A stretch of 38,835 bases of DNA, taken from an uncultured Saprospiraceae bacterium (lineage in GTDB: Bacteria; Bacteroidota; Bacteroidia; Chitinophagales; Saprospiraceae). Positions 1-8,886 of this stretch are shown here, one piece after another. The translations under genes were made by a program, and so were the position numbers. Positions within the stretch are counted from its first letter, which is position 1. The number at the start of each line of letters is the position of its first letter. The DNA is taken from the NCBI GenBank assembly GCA_905480605.1, contig CAJQRD010000031.1:1-38835 (forward strand). The letters are read 5' to 3'. The notes under the pieces were generated by a model. It searched no databases, was not told where the DNA came from, and was given only the letters and a program-made list of their open reading frames with translations.

Positions 1-7
1 GTTCGCT

Positions 8-189
8 AGCTTTGGGCTGTGCCTGAAGCTATGTTGACCAAGGCTTTGCCTTGAAATTTTTTGATTTATTAAAGGCAAATATAATTATGTAAAGTGGCTA
101 TATAAATCTTGGTTTTGACAATCCGAAGTTGCTTGCTTTGCTAAAGGCGAAGCCTTTGATAACATGCATTCAGGCAGAGCCTAAATGCT
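8..189. repeat. cluster of four GGC-triloop-GCC hairpins
   Basis: Four short inverted repeats share the plan GGC-NNN-GCC. They lie at 8-30 (10-bp arms with two G-T pairs, loop tgt), 39-53 (6-bp perfect arms, loop ttt), 144-158 (6-bp perfect arms, loop gaa) and 167-189 (GCATT and AGGC arms around loop aga, with one internal mismatch). The bases between them look non-coding. The same core recurring in different flanks suggests a small dispersed palindromic element rather than chance. No gene end other than the terminator at 203-230 explains it. I do not recognise a named family. Confidence 0.55.
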
Positions 190-202
190 GTGGAGAATAG
201 AA

Positions 203-230
203 AAAAAGGAACATGAATATGTTCCTTTTT
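203..230 (-). terminator. intrinsic terminator of the lysine-rich gene
   Basis: A perfect 12-bp stem (203-214 with 219-230) closes a gaat loop. The stem starts with an A-run and ends with a T-run, so it could work in both directions. It sits 5 bp beyond the stop codon of the minus-strand gene at 235, so termination of that gene is its most likely job. Confidence 0.85.
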
Positions 231-234
231 ATAA

Positions 235-834
235 TTATTTTTTAGATAGACTTTTTTCAAAGTCAATTACTATCGAGTGAAATTCTTTCAAGAGTTTTTT
301 ACTGTTAATTTTTAATTTCTTGAATTTTCTTTTCTTTTTATTGCTACGCTTTTTTGATGTGAAAAATATTTCATCGTAGAAGTACTCCCACACTTTTATG
401 AGTTCTCCTTTTCTTGATTTTAGTTTGTCACTCTTCTTCCCAAGTTGTAACTTGTAGTCTTCGTAAAGGTTGATAAAGTCTACGATTTTCTCTAGATCTT
501 TCACCTTTAATTTATTTAAAGATATTTTACTCTCTACATTTCTTAGATCAAGTTTTACTGAGATTAATTTTTTACACTTAAGACTTTCTTTTAACCATTT
601 TTTTGTCTTTTTTGAATCCGGTAGTTTTAGTTTGCTCTCAGATATTTTTTTTAATAATTTTTTTTCAGTTTTCGCTGTAATAATTTTTTTTGACTTATTG
701 GTTAAGAGCTTGTCTACTTCTTTTTTATCTGAACCGTCTATTATCCACGTAAAGAATACTGGTTTTAAATGCTGTTCTGAATAATATTTCATTATCCATT
801 TCTGATACTTTTCTGATATTACTATGTGCTTCAT
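235..834 (-). CDS. lysine-rich hypothetical protein
   Basis: The function is not recognised. From the ATG at 834 the product is 199 residues, very rich in lysine and strongly basic, with no signal peptide or membrane segment. It looks cytoplasmic. An early stretch (VFFTWIIDGSDKKEVDKLL) is the most folded-looking part. The rest is predicted-helical and charged, ending in a KKRKFKKLK-type basic tract. The frame extends upstream to a TTG at 867, but Bacteroidota seldom start at TTG and the ATG gives a natural N-terminus (MKHIVISEKYQKW). A clean terminator follows at once, so it is probably monocistronic or the end of a short unit. The basic tail could bind nucleic acid, but that is only a guess from charge. 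Confidence 0.7.
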   Translation of the reverse strand: MKHIVISEKYQKWIMKYYSEQHLKPVFFTWIIDGSDKKEVDKLLTNKSKKIITAKTEKKLLKKISESKLKLPDSKKTKKWLKESLKCKKLISVKLDLRNVESKISLNKLKVKDLEKIVDFINLYEDYKLQLGKKSDKLKSRKGELIKVWEYFYDEIFFTSKKRSNKKKRKFKKLKINSKKLLKEFHSIVIDFEKSLSKK

Positions 835-909
835 TTTACTATTTTTTATTCTTGTAATTTTTAACAATATAGATTGTTTTTAAGTCATAAAGTAATAGGT
901 AAGTGTAAT

Positions 910-1503
910 TTACATATTATCTAATTTATTTTGACTTTCAATCTGCTTTATATCTTTATGTTTTATTCCTGTTTTGATGAGTATGTCAATTATAAAATTG
1001 GTTTTTCCGTCAATGTATGAGTCTATGTCAAATGGAAACCTTAATGCAAGATTTTGTTTTAAATTACTATACTCGATTACCTTATTTTGATTTGATTTCA
1101 GGTAATCTCTGAAATTTAAATGATTTAATAATGCAATATTTTCTTTTTTACAAACGTAAAGGTGGTGCTTAAACCACTTTTTGTTTGAACCTATATTGGG
1201 TGTCAAAGAATCTACTCTCTCGAATGATTCTCTTCCTGAAATTCCCTGATCACCGTTATGATTATATCCAAGTTCTTTTAGTTTGGAGATAACTCTATCC
1301 ATGGTGTTGTCGTTTTCCTCAATTATCAAATCAACATCAATAATTGGTTTTGCTTTCATTCCTGGTATTGAAGTACTACCTACATGTTCTATTCCAACGA
1401 TATCGTTGTTTAAATGTTCTATTAAAACTTTTTTAAGAGCATTGAACTGTTCTGCCCATTCCGATCTATATTCTGAAATTATAATTTTTTCACTTTTTAT
1501 CAT
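910..1503 (-). CDS. GrpB family protein (UPF0157, nucleotidyltransferase fold)
   Basis: The 197-residue product matches the GrpB/UPF0157 family over its whole length. It begins with the typical EYRSEWAEQF segment. The family hallmark HVGSTSIPG is at about residues 40-48, followed by the acidic pair D56 and D58 in PIIDVDLII. Later it has the usual KHHLYVC strand and a RDYLKSN...YSNLKQNLA helix. The family has a nucleotidyltransferase-like fold; its substrate is generally not known, and some members are fused to dephospho-CoA kinase. It has no signal peptide. The gene stands 76 bp from the lysine-rich gene on the same strand and may share its transcript. Confidence 0.85.
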   Translation of the reverse strand: MIKSEKIIISEYRSEWAEQFNALKKVLIEHLNNDIVGIEHVGSTSIPGMKAKPIIDVDLIIEENDNTMDRVISKLKELGYNHNGDQGISGRESFERVDSLTPNIGSNKKWFKHHLYVCKKENIALLNHLNFRDYLKSNQNKVIEYSNLKQNLALRFPFDIDSYIDGKTNFIIDILIKTGIKHKDIKQIESQNKLDNM

Positions 1504-1934
1504 GCTGTATCGATATTAAAAAAACAATAATGCTGCAAATGGATATAATTTTAAATGTGAGTATATTAAATATTAAGACGAGTACATCTAAACTGATCAG
1601 AATTATTGGTTTAATATTCTTAATTGTATGTAGATGTTTGTTTTGACACTGAGACAATAACTTTTTCTATAGTTCTGCCATTTTCTAATTGTAGGTGGGT
1701 CTTTGACATGTCTTCAAATCAAAAGGTATAGAAACATGTGGTTTTATCTTTCTATCTAAGTTATTGTAGTTACTGATATCTGTATTTTGATATGTAGGTT
1801 TAGAATTATTGCTATCACTTATGACTTTTGATGTGGTGAGACCCTAAAGCGAAAGACATACCTCAATGTTTCCATCTCGAGGTATCTCTTGCTTTTTAGT
1901 GAATATTTATATTGCTTATACTCTTTTACTTACT
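1504..1934. other. 431-bp gene-free gap with one hairpin
   Basis: No convincing gene is present. The main structure is an imperfect inverted repeat at 1848-1893, with arms sharing ATACCTC/GAGGTAT plus flanking pairs. It lies about 40 bp past the stop codon of PEP carboxykinase and could be its transcript end, although the T-run (1893-1897) follows the stem on the plus strand, not the minus. A 29-codon minus-strand reading frame at about 1708-1622 is too short to accept. Confidence 0.5.
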
Positions 1935-3551
1935 TTATAAGTAATGTTCCATTCTTCGGTGTTCTTCAATTAATGGCCCTCCCTCTAAAATTTGTTTAGA
2001 TGCTTGATCTGCAAATTTTTCAAAGTTGAGATGAAAAGCATGAGCTAATCGTATAGATTTTCTTACATATTCACCTTTTTGAAGCCATGTATTTATAGGG
2101 TCCAACATTTCAACTGGTACGCCAGGGCAATACTTTGGCATATTTAAACCTAAAATCGGGTGTTGTACATATTCTACGTCATTGAGTACTCCTGATAAGA
2201 TGGCGGAAATCATTCGTCGGGTATATTTGAGCTTGATTCTAGAACCTACACCGTATGGTCCTCCACTCCATCCTGTGTTGAGAAGCCATACATTAACTTT
2301 TGCCTCCTCCATTTTTTTACTTAGCATTTCTGCGTAAACTGTAGGGTGCATCGGCATGAATGGAGCACCAAAACATGCTGAAAAAGATGGGACTGGTTCA
2401 GTGATTCCTGCTTCTGTGCCTGCTACCTTTGCAGTGTATCCGCTAATAAAATGATAAGCTGCTTGTCCTGGCGTTAATTTTGAAACAGGAGGAAGAACTC
2501 CAAAGGCATCGCATGTAAGAAAGAAAATATTTTTTGGATTGTCTGCAAAGCTAGGTACTTTAATATTCTCAATATGATCAATAGGGTAACTTACGCGCGT
2601 GTTTTGAGTTATTGAGCTATCGTTATAGTTGACTTTGTTGGTTCCTTCAAAAAATCCAACATTTTCAAGTAAAGCACCCTTTTGAATCGCCTTAAAGATA
2701 TCGGGTTCTTTCTCTTCTGATAAATCAATTGCTTTAGCATAACATCCACCTTCAAAATTAAAGATAACATTATCATCTGTCCATCCATGTTCATCATCTC
2801 CGATTAATTTACGATCTGGATCTGCGGATAGTGTTGTCTTTCCTGTTCCAGATAAACCAAAGAATATCGCAGTATCTCCTTCTTCACCTACGTTAGCTGA
2901 ACAGTGCATTGGCAGAATATTCTTCTCAGCTGGTAGAATTAAATTCAAGGCTGAAAAGATACCTTTTTTCATTTCTCCTGTATATGCAGAACCACCTACT
3001 AATGCTATTTTTTTAGAAAAATTAATAATTGAAAAATTGCCCTGACGGATACCATGTGATTCAGGGTTTTCTTCTACGTAACCTGGTGCACAAAGTACCA
3101 ACCATTCTTCATCAAAACAATCCAATTCTTCTTTGGAAAGACGAAGGAACATATTTTCAATAAACATACTAGACCATGGATATTCTGCAATGGTCCTAAC
3201 GTTCATTTTATATTTTGGCAAAGCACATACTGCAGCATCTTTTGCATATAATTCTTTACCAGAAAGGTATTCAACAACTTTATTATGGAGATAATCGAAG
3301 TGTTCAGGTGCTAACGGTTTGTTTATGTTTCCCCACCATACTTTTTCTTCAGTGTATGCATCACGAACTATGAATCTGTCCTGTGGAGATCTTCCAGTGA
3401 ATTTTCCAGTATTCACGACCAAGGTACCATTGTCGGTTTCTTGTCCCATACCTTTTTCTAAAGTTATTCTTTGAAGCTCTTCGGATGCGAGATTCCAATG
3501 AACTGTTGAATCATTTATCCCATACTTATTAAGGTCCTTGTTTGATGACAT
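1935..3551 (-). CDS. pckA: phosphoenolpyruvate carboxykinase (ATP)
   Basis: This enzyme converts oxaloacetate and ATP to phosphoenolpyruvate, CO2 and ADP. It is the entry step of gluconeogenesis and acts in the cytoplasm. At 538 residues it has the normal length for the ATP-dependent family. Visible motifs are the substrate-binding TGRSPQDRF (about 52-60), the GGSAYTGEMKKG segment (186-197), the P-loop GLSGTGKTT (232-240) and the metal-binding DDEHGW (252-257). All key residues appear intact. The universal stress gene ends 31 bp upstream on the same strand, so the two may be cotranscribed. A hairpin lies about 40 bp beyond the stop. Confidence 0.97.
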   Translation of the reverse strand: MSSNKDLNKYGINDSTVHWNLASEELQRITLEKGMGQETDNGTLVVNTGKFTGRSPQDRFIVRDAYTEEKVWWGNINKPLAPEHFDYLHNKVVEYLSGKELYAKDAAVCALPKYKMNVRTIAEYPWSSMFIENMFLRLSKEELDCFDEEWLVLCAPGYVEENPESHGIRQGNFSIINFSKKIALVGGSAYTGEMKKGIFSALNLILPAEKNILPMHCSANVGEEGDTAIFFGLSGTGKTTLSADPDRKLIGDDEHGWTDDNVIFNFEGGCYAKAIDLSEEKEPDIFKAIQKGALLENVGFFEGTNKVNYNDSSITQNTRVSYPIDHIENIKVPSFADNPKNIFFLTCDAFGVLPPVSKLTPGQAAYHFISGYTAKVAGTEAGITEPVPSFSACFGAPFMPMHPTVYAEMLSKKMEEAKVNVWLLNTGWSGGPYGVGSRIKLKYTRRMISAILSGVLNDVEYVQHPILGLNMPKYCPGVPVEMLDPINTWLQKGEYVRKSIRLAHAFHLNFEKFADQASKQILEGGPLIEEHRRMEHYL

Positions 3552-3582
3552 GTTAATTATTTGATTGGTATTATTGAAATTT

Positions 3583-4374
3583 TTAGGCTATAATTAATAT
3601 AGGAATATCTGTATTGATTGCGAAGTATTGCGCAAGTTTTCCTTCTGATTTAACATCGGTACCTGAATGATGATGGGGTATAATAGCTAACATGTCAATC
3701 GAACGCTTTGTATCATAATCAATAATACTTTGAGCAATATTAGTACTGCGTGTAATAGAACTTGTTTCGTAGTATCTTTCAAAATAATATTCTAAAGTAC
3801 TTTCGTTTTCACGATCCTTGAGAAAATCATCGTCGTTTTCATCATAAACAGTAAGCACATGTATTTTTGCATCGAATCGTCTTGCAATAACAAGTAGAAT
3901 AGTTAATATATCAGCTTGTTCTAATTTGGTTTTATCAATTGCGAGAGTGATGTTCTCTAATTTATATTCATTAAATGCTTTAGGGATGACGAGAACTGGG
4001 CAATTTGTTTGTTGAATAAGTTTTGACGTATTTGAGTTTTCATGTTTTGATCTTTCATTCTTGCCTTTCGTACCTACTATAATAAGGTCGCTTGCGGATG
4101 ATTTTAGTGTTTGAATTACTTTTTCCACCAGATCACCAGTTTCAATCAAAAATGATACATTGACAGATGAATACTTTGAAGATGAGTTTTCTGAAATATC
4201 AGAAAGCCGTGATTCTACATCTTCTTTATTTTCATCCGTATTATCAATCATTACATATAGCAATACAATGTCAGTGTTTACGGATTTTTTTGAAAATGCC
4301 AAAGCATAATTTAGCGCATTGACAGCACTTTCTTGGAAGTTGAATGGAATAAGAATCTTTGAAATATTATTCAT
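3583..4374 (-). CDS. universal stress protein, two UspA domains
   Basis: The 263-residue cytoplasmic protein holds two tandem Usp domains, about 1-138 and 145-263. The first starts with ISKILIPFNFQESAVNALNYA and ends with the classic DLIIVGTKGK...CPVLVIP nucleotide-binding strand-loop. The second begins at NITLAIDKT and ends IPILIIA, but its binding loop is poorly conserved. Usp proteins are linked to survival under starvation or stress; the exact role of this one cannot be read from sequence. It lies just upstream of pckA on the same strand, which may tie its expression to a shift in carbon supply. A possible -7 box (TAATTTTG on the minus strand) is seen at 4523-4530. Confidence 0.9.
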   Translation of the reverse strand: MNNISKILIPFNFQESAVNALNYALAFSKKSVNTDIVLLYVMIDNTDENKEDVESRLSDISENSSSKYSSVNVSFLIETGDLVEKVIQTLKSSASDLIIVGTKGKNERSKHENSNTSKLIQQTNCPVLVIPKAFNEYKLENITLAIDKTKLEQADILTILLVIARRFDAKIHVLTVYDENDDDFLKDRENESTLEYYFERYYETSSITRSTNIAQSIIDYDTKRSIDMLAIIPHHHSGTDVKSEGKLAQYFAINTDIPILIIA

Positions 4375-4592
4375 TAGCGCGGTTTTTTATATAAAAAGAT
4401 GAAAATTATACTTCCGTAATTTCGAAAGAAAAAGTATTTAAATATGTGATGAAAATCAATTGAGTTGCTGATTGTAATCATTTATCATCTTAGATATAAC
4501 ACCAAGATGTAAAATTTAATAACAAAATTAAGCATTAATTGGTTATTATAATAGCGAGACAGTGAACATGTATGTTTTATCCAATTTGTAGT

Positions 4593-5387
4593 TTATTTCT
4601 TTTTGGATTTAGGTTTTGGTTTAGATGTTGGCTTGGACAAGGTTTTGCTCTTTTCTTTATTTTTGACAAAAATCAACTTGTGTCTGCTTTTAGGACTTTC
4701 TCGTTGTTCTATTTCAAACTTTCCAATTGATTTAATAAGTGGTGTTAATTTTTCAAAGCCATAATTTCTAGAATCGAAATTAGGTTGCTTTTTTTGCAAT
4801 AGACTGCCAACATCTCCAAGAAAAGCCCAGCCGTCCTCATCAGATCTATCTGAGATAGTGGTTTTAATTAGATTGATTTCCTTTTGAGTTATTTTATCGA
4901 CATTATTGTCTTTGCTCAAGTCTTTGTTGTCATCACTTTTCTTTTCCGCTTGATTTTTCAGAATTTCTATGTAGACAAATTTATCACAAGCAACAATAAA
5001 TGGATTAGGCGTTTTCCTTTCTCCAATTCCAATAACCTGCATCCCGGCCTCTCTTAAGCGTGTTGCTAATCTGGTAAAATCGCTGTCACTTGAAACCAAA
5101 CAAAACCCATCTACTTTACTGCTGTATAGAATGTCCATTGCGTCAATGATCATAGCTGAGTCAGTCGCGTTCTTGCCTGTTGTATATCCGTATTGTTGAA
5201 TAGGTGTTATAGCGTTTTCCAATAATAGATTCTTCCACTTGGTAAGATTTGGTTTGGTCCAATCACCATATATTCTCTTTATTGTAGGATTTCCATACTT
5301 TGCAATTTCCTCCATCATTTCTTTTACATAGGCGGAGGGAATGTTGTCGCCGTCAATAAGGACGGCTAAATTTATGTTTGTATTCAT
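4593..5387 (-). CDS. NYN domain ribonuclease-like protein with OST-HTH/LOTUS domain
   Basis: Residues about 5-145 form a NYN (PIN-like) domain of the LabA type. LIDGDNIP carries D12 and D14. Further acidic residues are in TDSAMIIDAMD (about 76-86) and SSDSDF (about 99-104), the positions used by this family to bind metal for RNA cleavage. Residues about 164-236 (ITQKEINLIKTTI...DEDGWAFLGDVGSLL) look like an OST-HTH/LOTUS domain, which binds RNA. The last 15 residues are a lysine/proline tail. The protein is cytoplasmic. It stands alone on the minus strand with more than 200 bp free on each side. RNA turnover is the family-based inference; the target is unknown. Confidence 0.88.
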   Translation of the reverse strand: MNTNINLAVLIDGDNIPSAYVKEMMEEIAKYGNPTIKRIYGDWTKPNLTKWKNLLLENAITPIQQYGYTTGKNATDSAMIIDAMDILYSSKVDGFCLVSSDSDFTRLATRLREAGMQVIGIGERKTPNPFIVACDKFVYIEILKNQAEKKSDDNKDLSKDNNVDKITQKEINLIKTTISDRSDEDGWAFLGDVGSLLQKKQPNFDSRNYGFEKLTPLIKSIGKFEIEQRESPKSRHKLIFVKNKEKSKTLSKPTSKPKPKSKKK

Positions 5388-5853
5388 ATTTGATACATTA
5401 TTCTTTGATATACAATTTAAGACTAACGTTTGAAGATATATATTCGAAATATTAATTCCGTATATAATATTGCATGAAAGGTACTCAATATTACTTAGTA
5501 AAGATAAAACGTATGCAAATGATCTTGTGTTCTTACTCTCTATTTATAATAAACTTACTCGACCTTTCCTCACTTGTGTTGGAAATAGTGTATATTTTTT
5601 AAACGTTACTGTTTAAATGAGATAGATCTAATTGATCATTACTGATATGTTGTGATTTTTGACAAAGCAACTGTTCATTGATAGAATATTTATAAGATAG
5701 ACGTATTTTTTTATTTAGTCGTTGGAAACGGATGAGGAAGACGCCTTATGACTTCTATAAAAGTGCTGAAATGTATCAGAGACGAGAGTTGAATTGTGAT
5801 AGGTTTTATAACCACAAATTAGAGGTTGGTATTCACAAATTAAAGATGTGTAT
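5388..5853. other. 466-bp gene-free gap
   Basis: No supported gene is present. A plus-strand frame from 5732 runs into the antisense of the next gene and shows no family features. The sequence is AT-rich with small inverted repeats such as TTTAAACGTTACTGTTTAAA near 5600-5620, which is centred ahead of the NYN gene and behind the ABC operon. No convincing terminator or promoter was found. Confidence 0.45.
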
Positions 5854-6525
5854 TTATAAAATTAAACCGTCCCCCATTTCAATTATTCTATCGGTCTTTT
5901 TTGCAAAGTCTATATCGTGTGTTACAATAAGCATTGACATTTCATGTTGATTACTCAACTCTCTTAAAACGTTAAATACATTTTCAGCATTTTTACTGTC
6001 TAAATTACCAGTAGGTTCATCTCCCATAATTATTTTGGGATTATTAATTAAGGCACGGGCAATGGAAACACGTTGTTTTTGTCCGCCCGAAATCTTAGAA
6101 GCTTTTTTATAAGCTTGATCCGCAACATTCAAAAGCTCTAGTTTTTCCAATGCATTTTTCCTTATTGTAGCTTCATCAAATTTTCCTAGTTTAAGAGCTG
6201 GCAACATGACGTTTTTTAATACTGTAAACTCTGGGAGTAAGTAATGAAACTGAAAGACAAAGCCAATTTTTTCATTTCTAACTTTTGCCAATTCATCTCT
6301 TGTTAAGTTTGACATTTTTTGACCATCGATAAAGAGTTCTCCTTCGTAACTTGTATCTAAAGTTGAAAGGATATAGAGTAGAGTAGATTTACCACATCCG
6401 GACTTTCCCATTATGGAAACAAATTCTTTATTCTTTAGCTGTATTGAAATGTTTTTTAAAACATGAAATTTTACAGGCTCTAAGAAATACTTATTTATAG
6501 ACTTTGTTTCTAAAATATTTTCCAT
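5854..6525 (-). CDS. ABC transporter ATP-binding protein (LolD/MacB-type)
   Basis: This 223-residue ATPase drives the adjacent FtsX-type permease. It has Walker A GKSGCGKST (about 40-48), a Q-loop at FVFQFHYLLPEF, the signature ISGGQKQRVSIARA, Walker B IIMGDEPTGNLD and the switch histidine in LIVTHD. The GNLDSKN and FQFHYLLPE segments are typical of the LolD/MacB class, which moves lipoproteins or exports substrates by mechanotransmission instead of pumping through the membrane. It is the last gene of a three-gene operon, 7 bp after the permease. The substrate cannot be told from sequence. Confidence 0.93.
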   Translation of the reverse strand: MENILETKSINKYFLEPVKFHVLKNISIQLKNKEFVSIMGKSGCGKSTLLYILSTLDTSYEGELFIDGQKMSNLTRDELAKVRNEKIGFVFQFHYLLPEFTVLKNVMLPALKLGKFDEATIRKNALEKLELLNVADQAYKKASKISGGQKQRVSIARALINNPKIIMGDEPTGNLDSKNAENVFNVLRELSNQHEMSMLIVTHDIDFAKKTDRIIEMGDGLIL

Positions 6526-6532
6526 CTTTTAT

Positions 6533-7789
6533 TTATTGGCCTCTGATAATTTCTACAGGATCTATTTTTTGTGCTTTTCGTGAAGGAAGGTAACCTGCAA
6601 AAAATGTAGTTATTATAGCAAATGTCATTCCTCCGATATAAAAATTAGGATCATAATTTATGGGGTATGTTTTAATCGTTGGTAATGCTTCTGTAACAAA
6701 TGGAATATTGTCTATAATGACAGATATGCCATAACCAACGCCTAAGCCTAAAATGCCACCGATTATTCCTATTATTAAGGCTTGAATAATAAAGATAAAC
6801 ATGATATCTTTTCCCGTAAATCCAGTGGCTTTCAAAATGGCAATATCATTCATTTTTTCATAAATGAACATATTCAATATATTATAGATGCCAAAGCCAG
6901 CCACTATGAGCAAGGTGATAGAAACAGCATATGAAATCAATGTACGGATATCTGAGCCTGTATCAAATTGTGCATTGGCACTATAAATATCAATAGCTTT
7001 AATATTGTATAGATTTTCTATCAATTTTGACATTGGGACGGCGTCTTCAATATTATGCAACTTGACATGAATGCGACTTATGTAATTTCCTTTTGCAACC
7101 AATAGCTGTTGTGCCATCTTTAGGTTGACATAACTTTGAACGTCGTCTACCTCAGCTAATCCACTTTGAAAAATTCCACCGACAGTTAGGGTAAAAATAG
7201 TCCCGTCTGTATTCATCACTTGCAGTTTATCTCCTACTGAAAGTGATAATTTTTTTGCGATTCCTGCTCCAAGTAAAGTATTGTTTTTCTTTTTCAATAA
7301 GCAATTGACATCGCCCTCTACTATATAGTCTTTAAAATTGAAAAGTCGTATTTCTTCGTTTACTTCTATGCCATTGATAATACCATTTAGATTGTTAGAA
7401 CCTGCCAAATAAAAAACTTTACAAGTTGCTTGAGGAGTCGCACCTTTTACTTTTTTATTATTTCTTAATTCATTTAATACTGGCAATGCATTATGAATGC
7501 GTAGCAATCGACTTTTGGGTTTAATCGAGTGGATATAATTTAAGTTGCCAACTAGATCATAAAATCTATCAACAGGTTGTATTTCAGTTGCATCTGTTTT
7601 ATTGTAAATTTGAATATGTGGAGTTCTGTTGAGGACTAAACCATCTAGCAGTTGATTGAGACCAGTCATAAAACCCATCATAACTATAAACATACTGATA
7701 CCAAAAGTTACTCCAAGTGCGGCAATTATGGTTTGCTTTTTTTTAGAGATTAAATGCGTTTTAGATATGTCTAATATTACTTTTATCAT
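6533..7789 (-). CDS. FtsX/MacB-family ABC permease
   Basis: The 418-residue inner-membrane permease has the four-helix plan of type VII ABC systems. One helix lies near residues 20-45, then comes a large periplasmic MacB-like domain (about 50-280) and an FtsX domain with three helices to the C-terminus (about 285-415). The motif NDIAILKATGFTGKDI after the second helix and the closing RKAQKIDPVEIIRG are hallmarks of LolC/E and MacB permeases. It lies 5 bp after the membrane fusion gene and 7 bp before the ATPase. With a fusion protein in the same operon, a MacAB-like export role is more likely than lipoprotein release by LolCDE. Confidence 0.9.
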   Translation of the reverse strand: MIKVILDISKTHLISKKKQTIIAALGVTFGISMFIVMMGFMTGLNQLLDGLVLNRTPHIQIYNKTDATEIQPVDRFYDLVGNLNYIHSIKPKSRLLRIHNALPVLNELRNNKKVKGATPQATCKVFYLAGSNNLNGIINGIEVNEEIRLFNFKDYIVEGDVNCLLKKKNNTLLGAGIAKKLSLSVGDKLQVMNTDGTIFTLTVGGIFQSGLAEVDDVQSYVNLKMAQQLLVAKGNYISRIHVKLHNIEDAVPMSKLIENLYNIKAIDIYSANAQFDTGSDIRTLISYAVSITLLIVAGFGIYNILNMFIYEKMNDIAILKATGFTGKDIMFIFIIQALIIGIIGGILGLGVGYGISVIIDNIPFVTEALPTIKTYPINYDPNFYIGGMTFAIITTFFAGYLPSRKAQKIDPVEIIRGQ

Positions 7790-7794
7790 GTTGC

Positions 7795-8886
7795 TTACTC
7801 ACTCGATTTTATCAGTGTCACGGATGTATCTATACCACTGAGAATTTCTACAAATTCAAGGTTTTTAATACCTACTTTAACTGATATTATACCATTTGGT
7901 GTTGATACCTTACTTTCTGGTAAAAGATAATCCGAAGGAATTACCAATGCATTCTTTCTTTTGTCTACCAATATATTAGCTTCTCCGGATAGACCATTAT
8001 ATAGTTTAGGTAAGGGAGGATAAAAAAGACTTTCTACTCGAAAGGTTTGAGTGGCTTCATTTTTTTTAGGATATATTTTATTCACACTGGCAACAAATAT
8101 TTTGTCAGGATATGCATCTAAGTTGACCATTACAGAATCTTTCAATTCTATTTTTGTAATGTCAACTTCATCAATGTCCATGTTTATAACAAAATTGCTG
8201 GCGCTACCAATTTCTGAGAACCGTTCTTGAGAACTGATAAAATCACCTACTTCTTTATTTAAGGTGTATACTATACCATCTATTTCGGAATGAATTGTAT
8301 AGTCTGCGGTTTGGCTACGTTCAGTCTTGGTTTGGTTCAGAGCTTTTTTGTAATTGTTTTCTAAATTGACAAGAGTTTGAGCCTTTTTTTGATAAAGAAC
8401 ATCAAGCTTGATTTTGCTGCTGTTGTAGGCTAATTTGGCGCTGTCATAATCAACGTTTTTTCCAATGTTTAGAGACCAAAGCCTTTCAAGCCGTTTTAAA
8501 TTTATAGAATCTAACAACAACTGTTGTTGTGCAGATTGAATCTCTAATTCAATATTTAGCAATAGGTTGTTTGACCCATTATAGTTGGCCTTCGCTTCCT
8601 CTAGGTTTAATTTTGCGTTGGATAATCTACCTTCAGTATCTGCTGGGATAGAAATTTGAAATAATTTCTGCCCCTTTTTGACTTCATCACCTTCCTTAAC
8701 CCAAATTTCCTTAATAACTCCGGGGCGGATTGGCTGTGGAAAATACGATAATGCAGGTTTGATATTTATAGAAGCATAAACGGTCTCTGTAATATCTGTT
8801 AGTATCGGTTTTGTTTTATTTTCAGTATTCTGATTTTTGCAAGAAAGAAACGACAGAAAAAGTAAAGTGCAAATTAATTTATTCAT
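7795..8886 (-). CDS. periplasmic membrane fusion lipoprotein (HlyD/MacA-like)
   Basis: The 363-residue adaptor is the first gene of the operon. Its N-terminus MNKLICTLLFLSFLSC is a lipoprotein signal with the acylated cysteine at 16. A biotinyl-lipoyl-like half (PGVIKEIWVKEGDEVKKGQKLF) precedes a long coiled-coil hairpin (about 85-195). The second lipoyl half (HSEIDGIVYTLNKEVGDFI) and beta-barrel strands follow. This is the standard plan of fusion proteins that bridge an inner-membrane pump to an outer-membrane channel. No TolC-like gene is in the window, so the channel must be encoded elsewhere. A good TAnnTTTG box lies at 8936-8943. Confidence 0.9.
   Translation of the reverse strand: MNKLICTLLFLSFLSCKNQNTENKTKPILTDITETVYASINIKPALSYFPQPIRPGVIKEIWVKEGDEVKKGQKLFQISIPADTEGRLSNAKLNLEEAKANYNGSNNLLLNIELEIQSAQQQLLLDSINLKRLERLWSLNIGKNVDYDSAKLAYNSSKIKLDVLYQKKAQTLVNLENNYKKALNQTKTERSQTADYTIHSEIDGIVYTLNKEVGDFISSQERFSEIGSASNFVINMDIDEVDITKIELKDSVMVNLDAYPDKIFVASVNKIYPKKNEATQTFRVESLFYPPLPKLYNGLSGEANILVDKRKNALVIPSDYLLPESKVSTPNGIISVKVGIKNLEFVEILSGIDTSVTLIKSSE

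Noticed and set aside
470-784. 104-codon plus-strand frame opposite the lysine-rich gene
   Set aside because: It is the antisense of a low-complexity AAA/TTT-rich gene and gives a phenylalanine and serine-rich product with no family features.
1622-1708. 29-codon minus-strand frame in the gap before pckA's end
   Set aside because: Composition is protein-like, but it is too short, has no start context or neighbour support, and matches no family I know.
5732-5950. 72-codon plus-strand frame
   Set aside because: The second half is antisense to the ABC ATPase gene and there is no sign of a fold or family.
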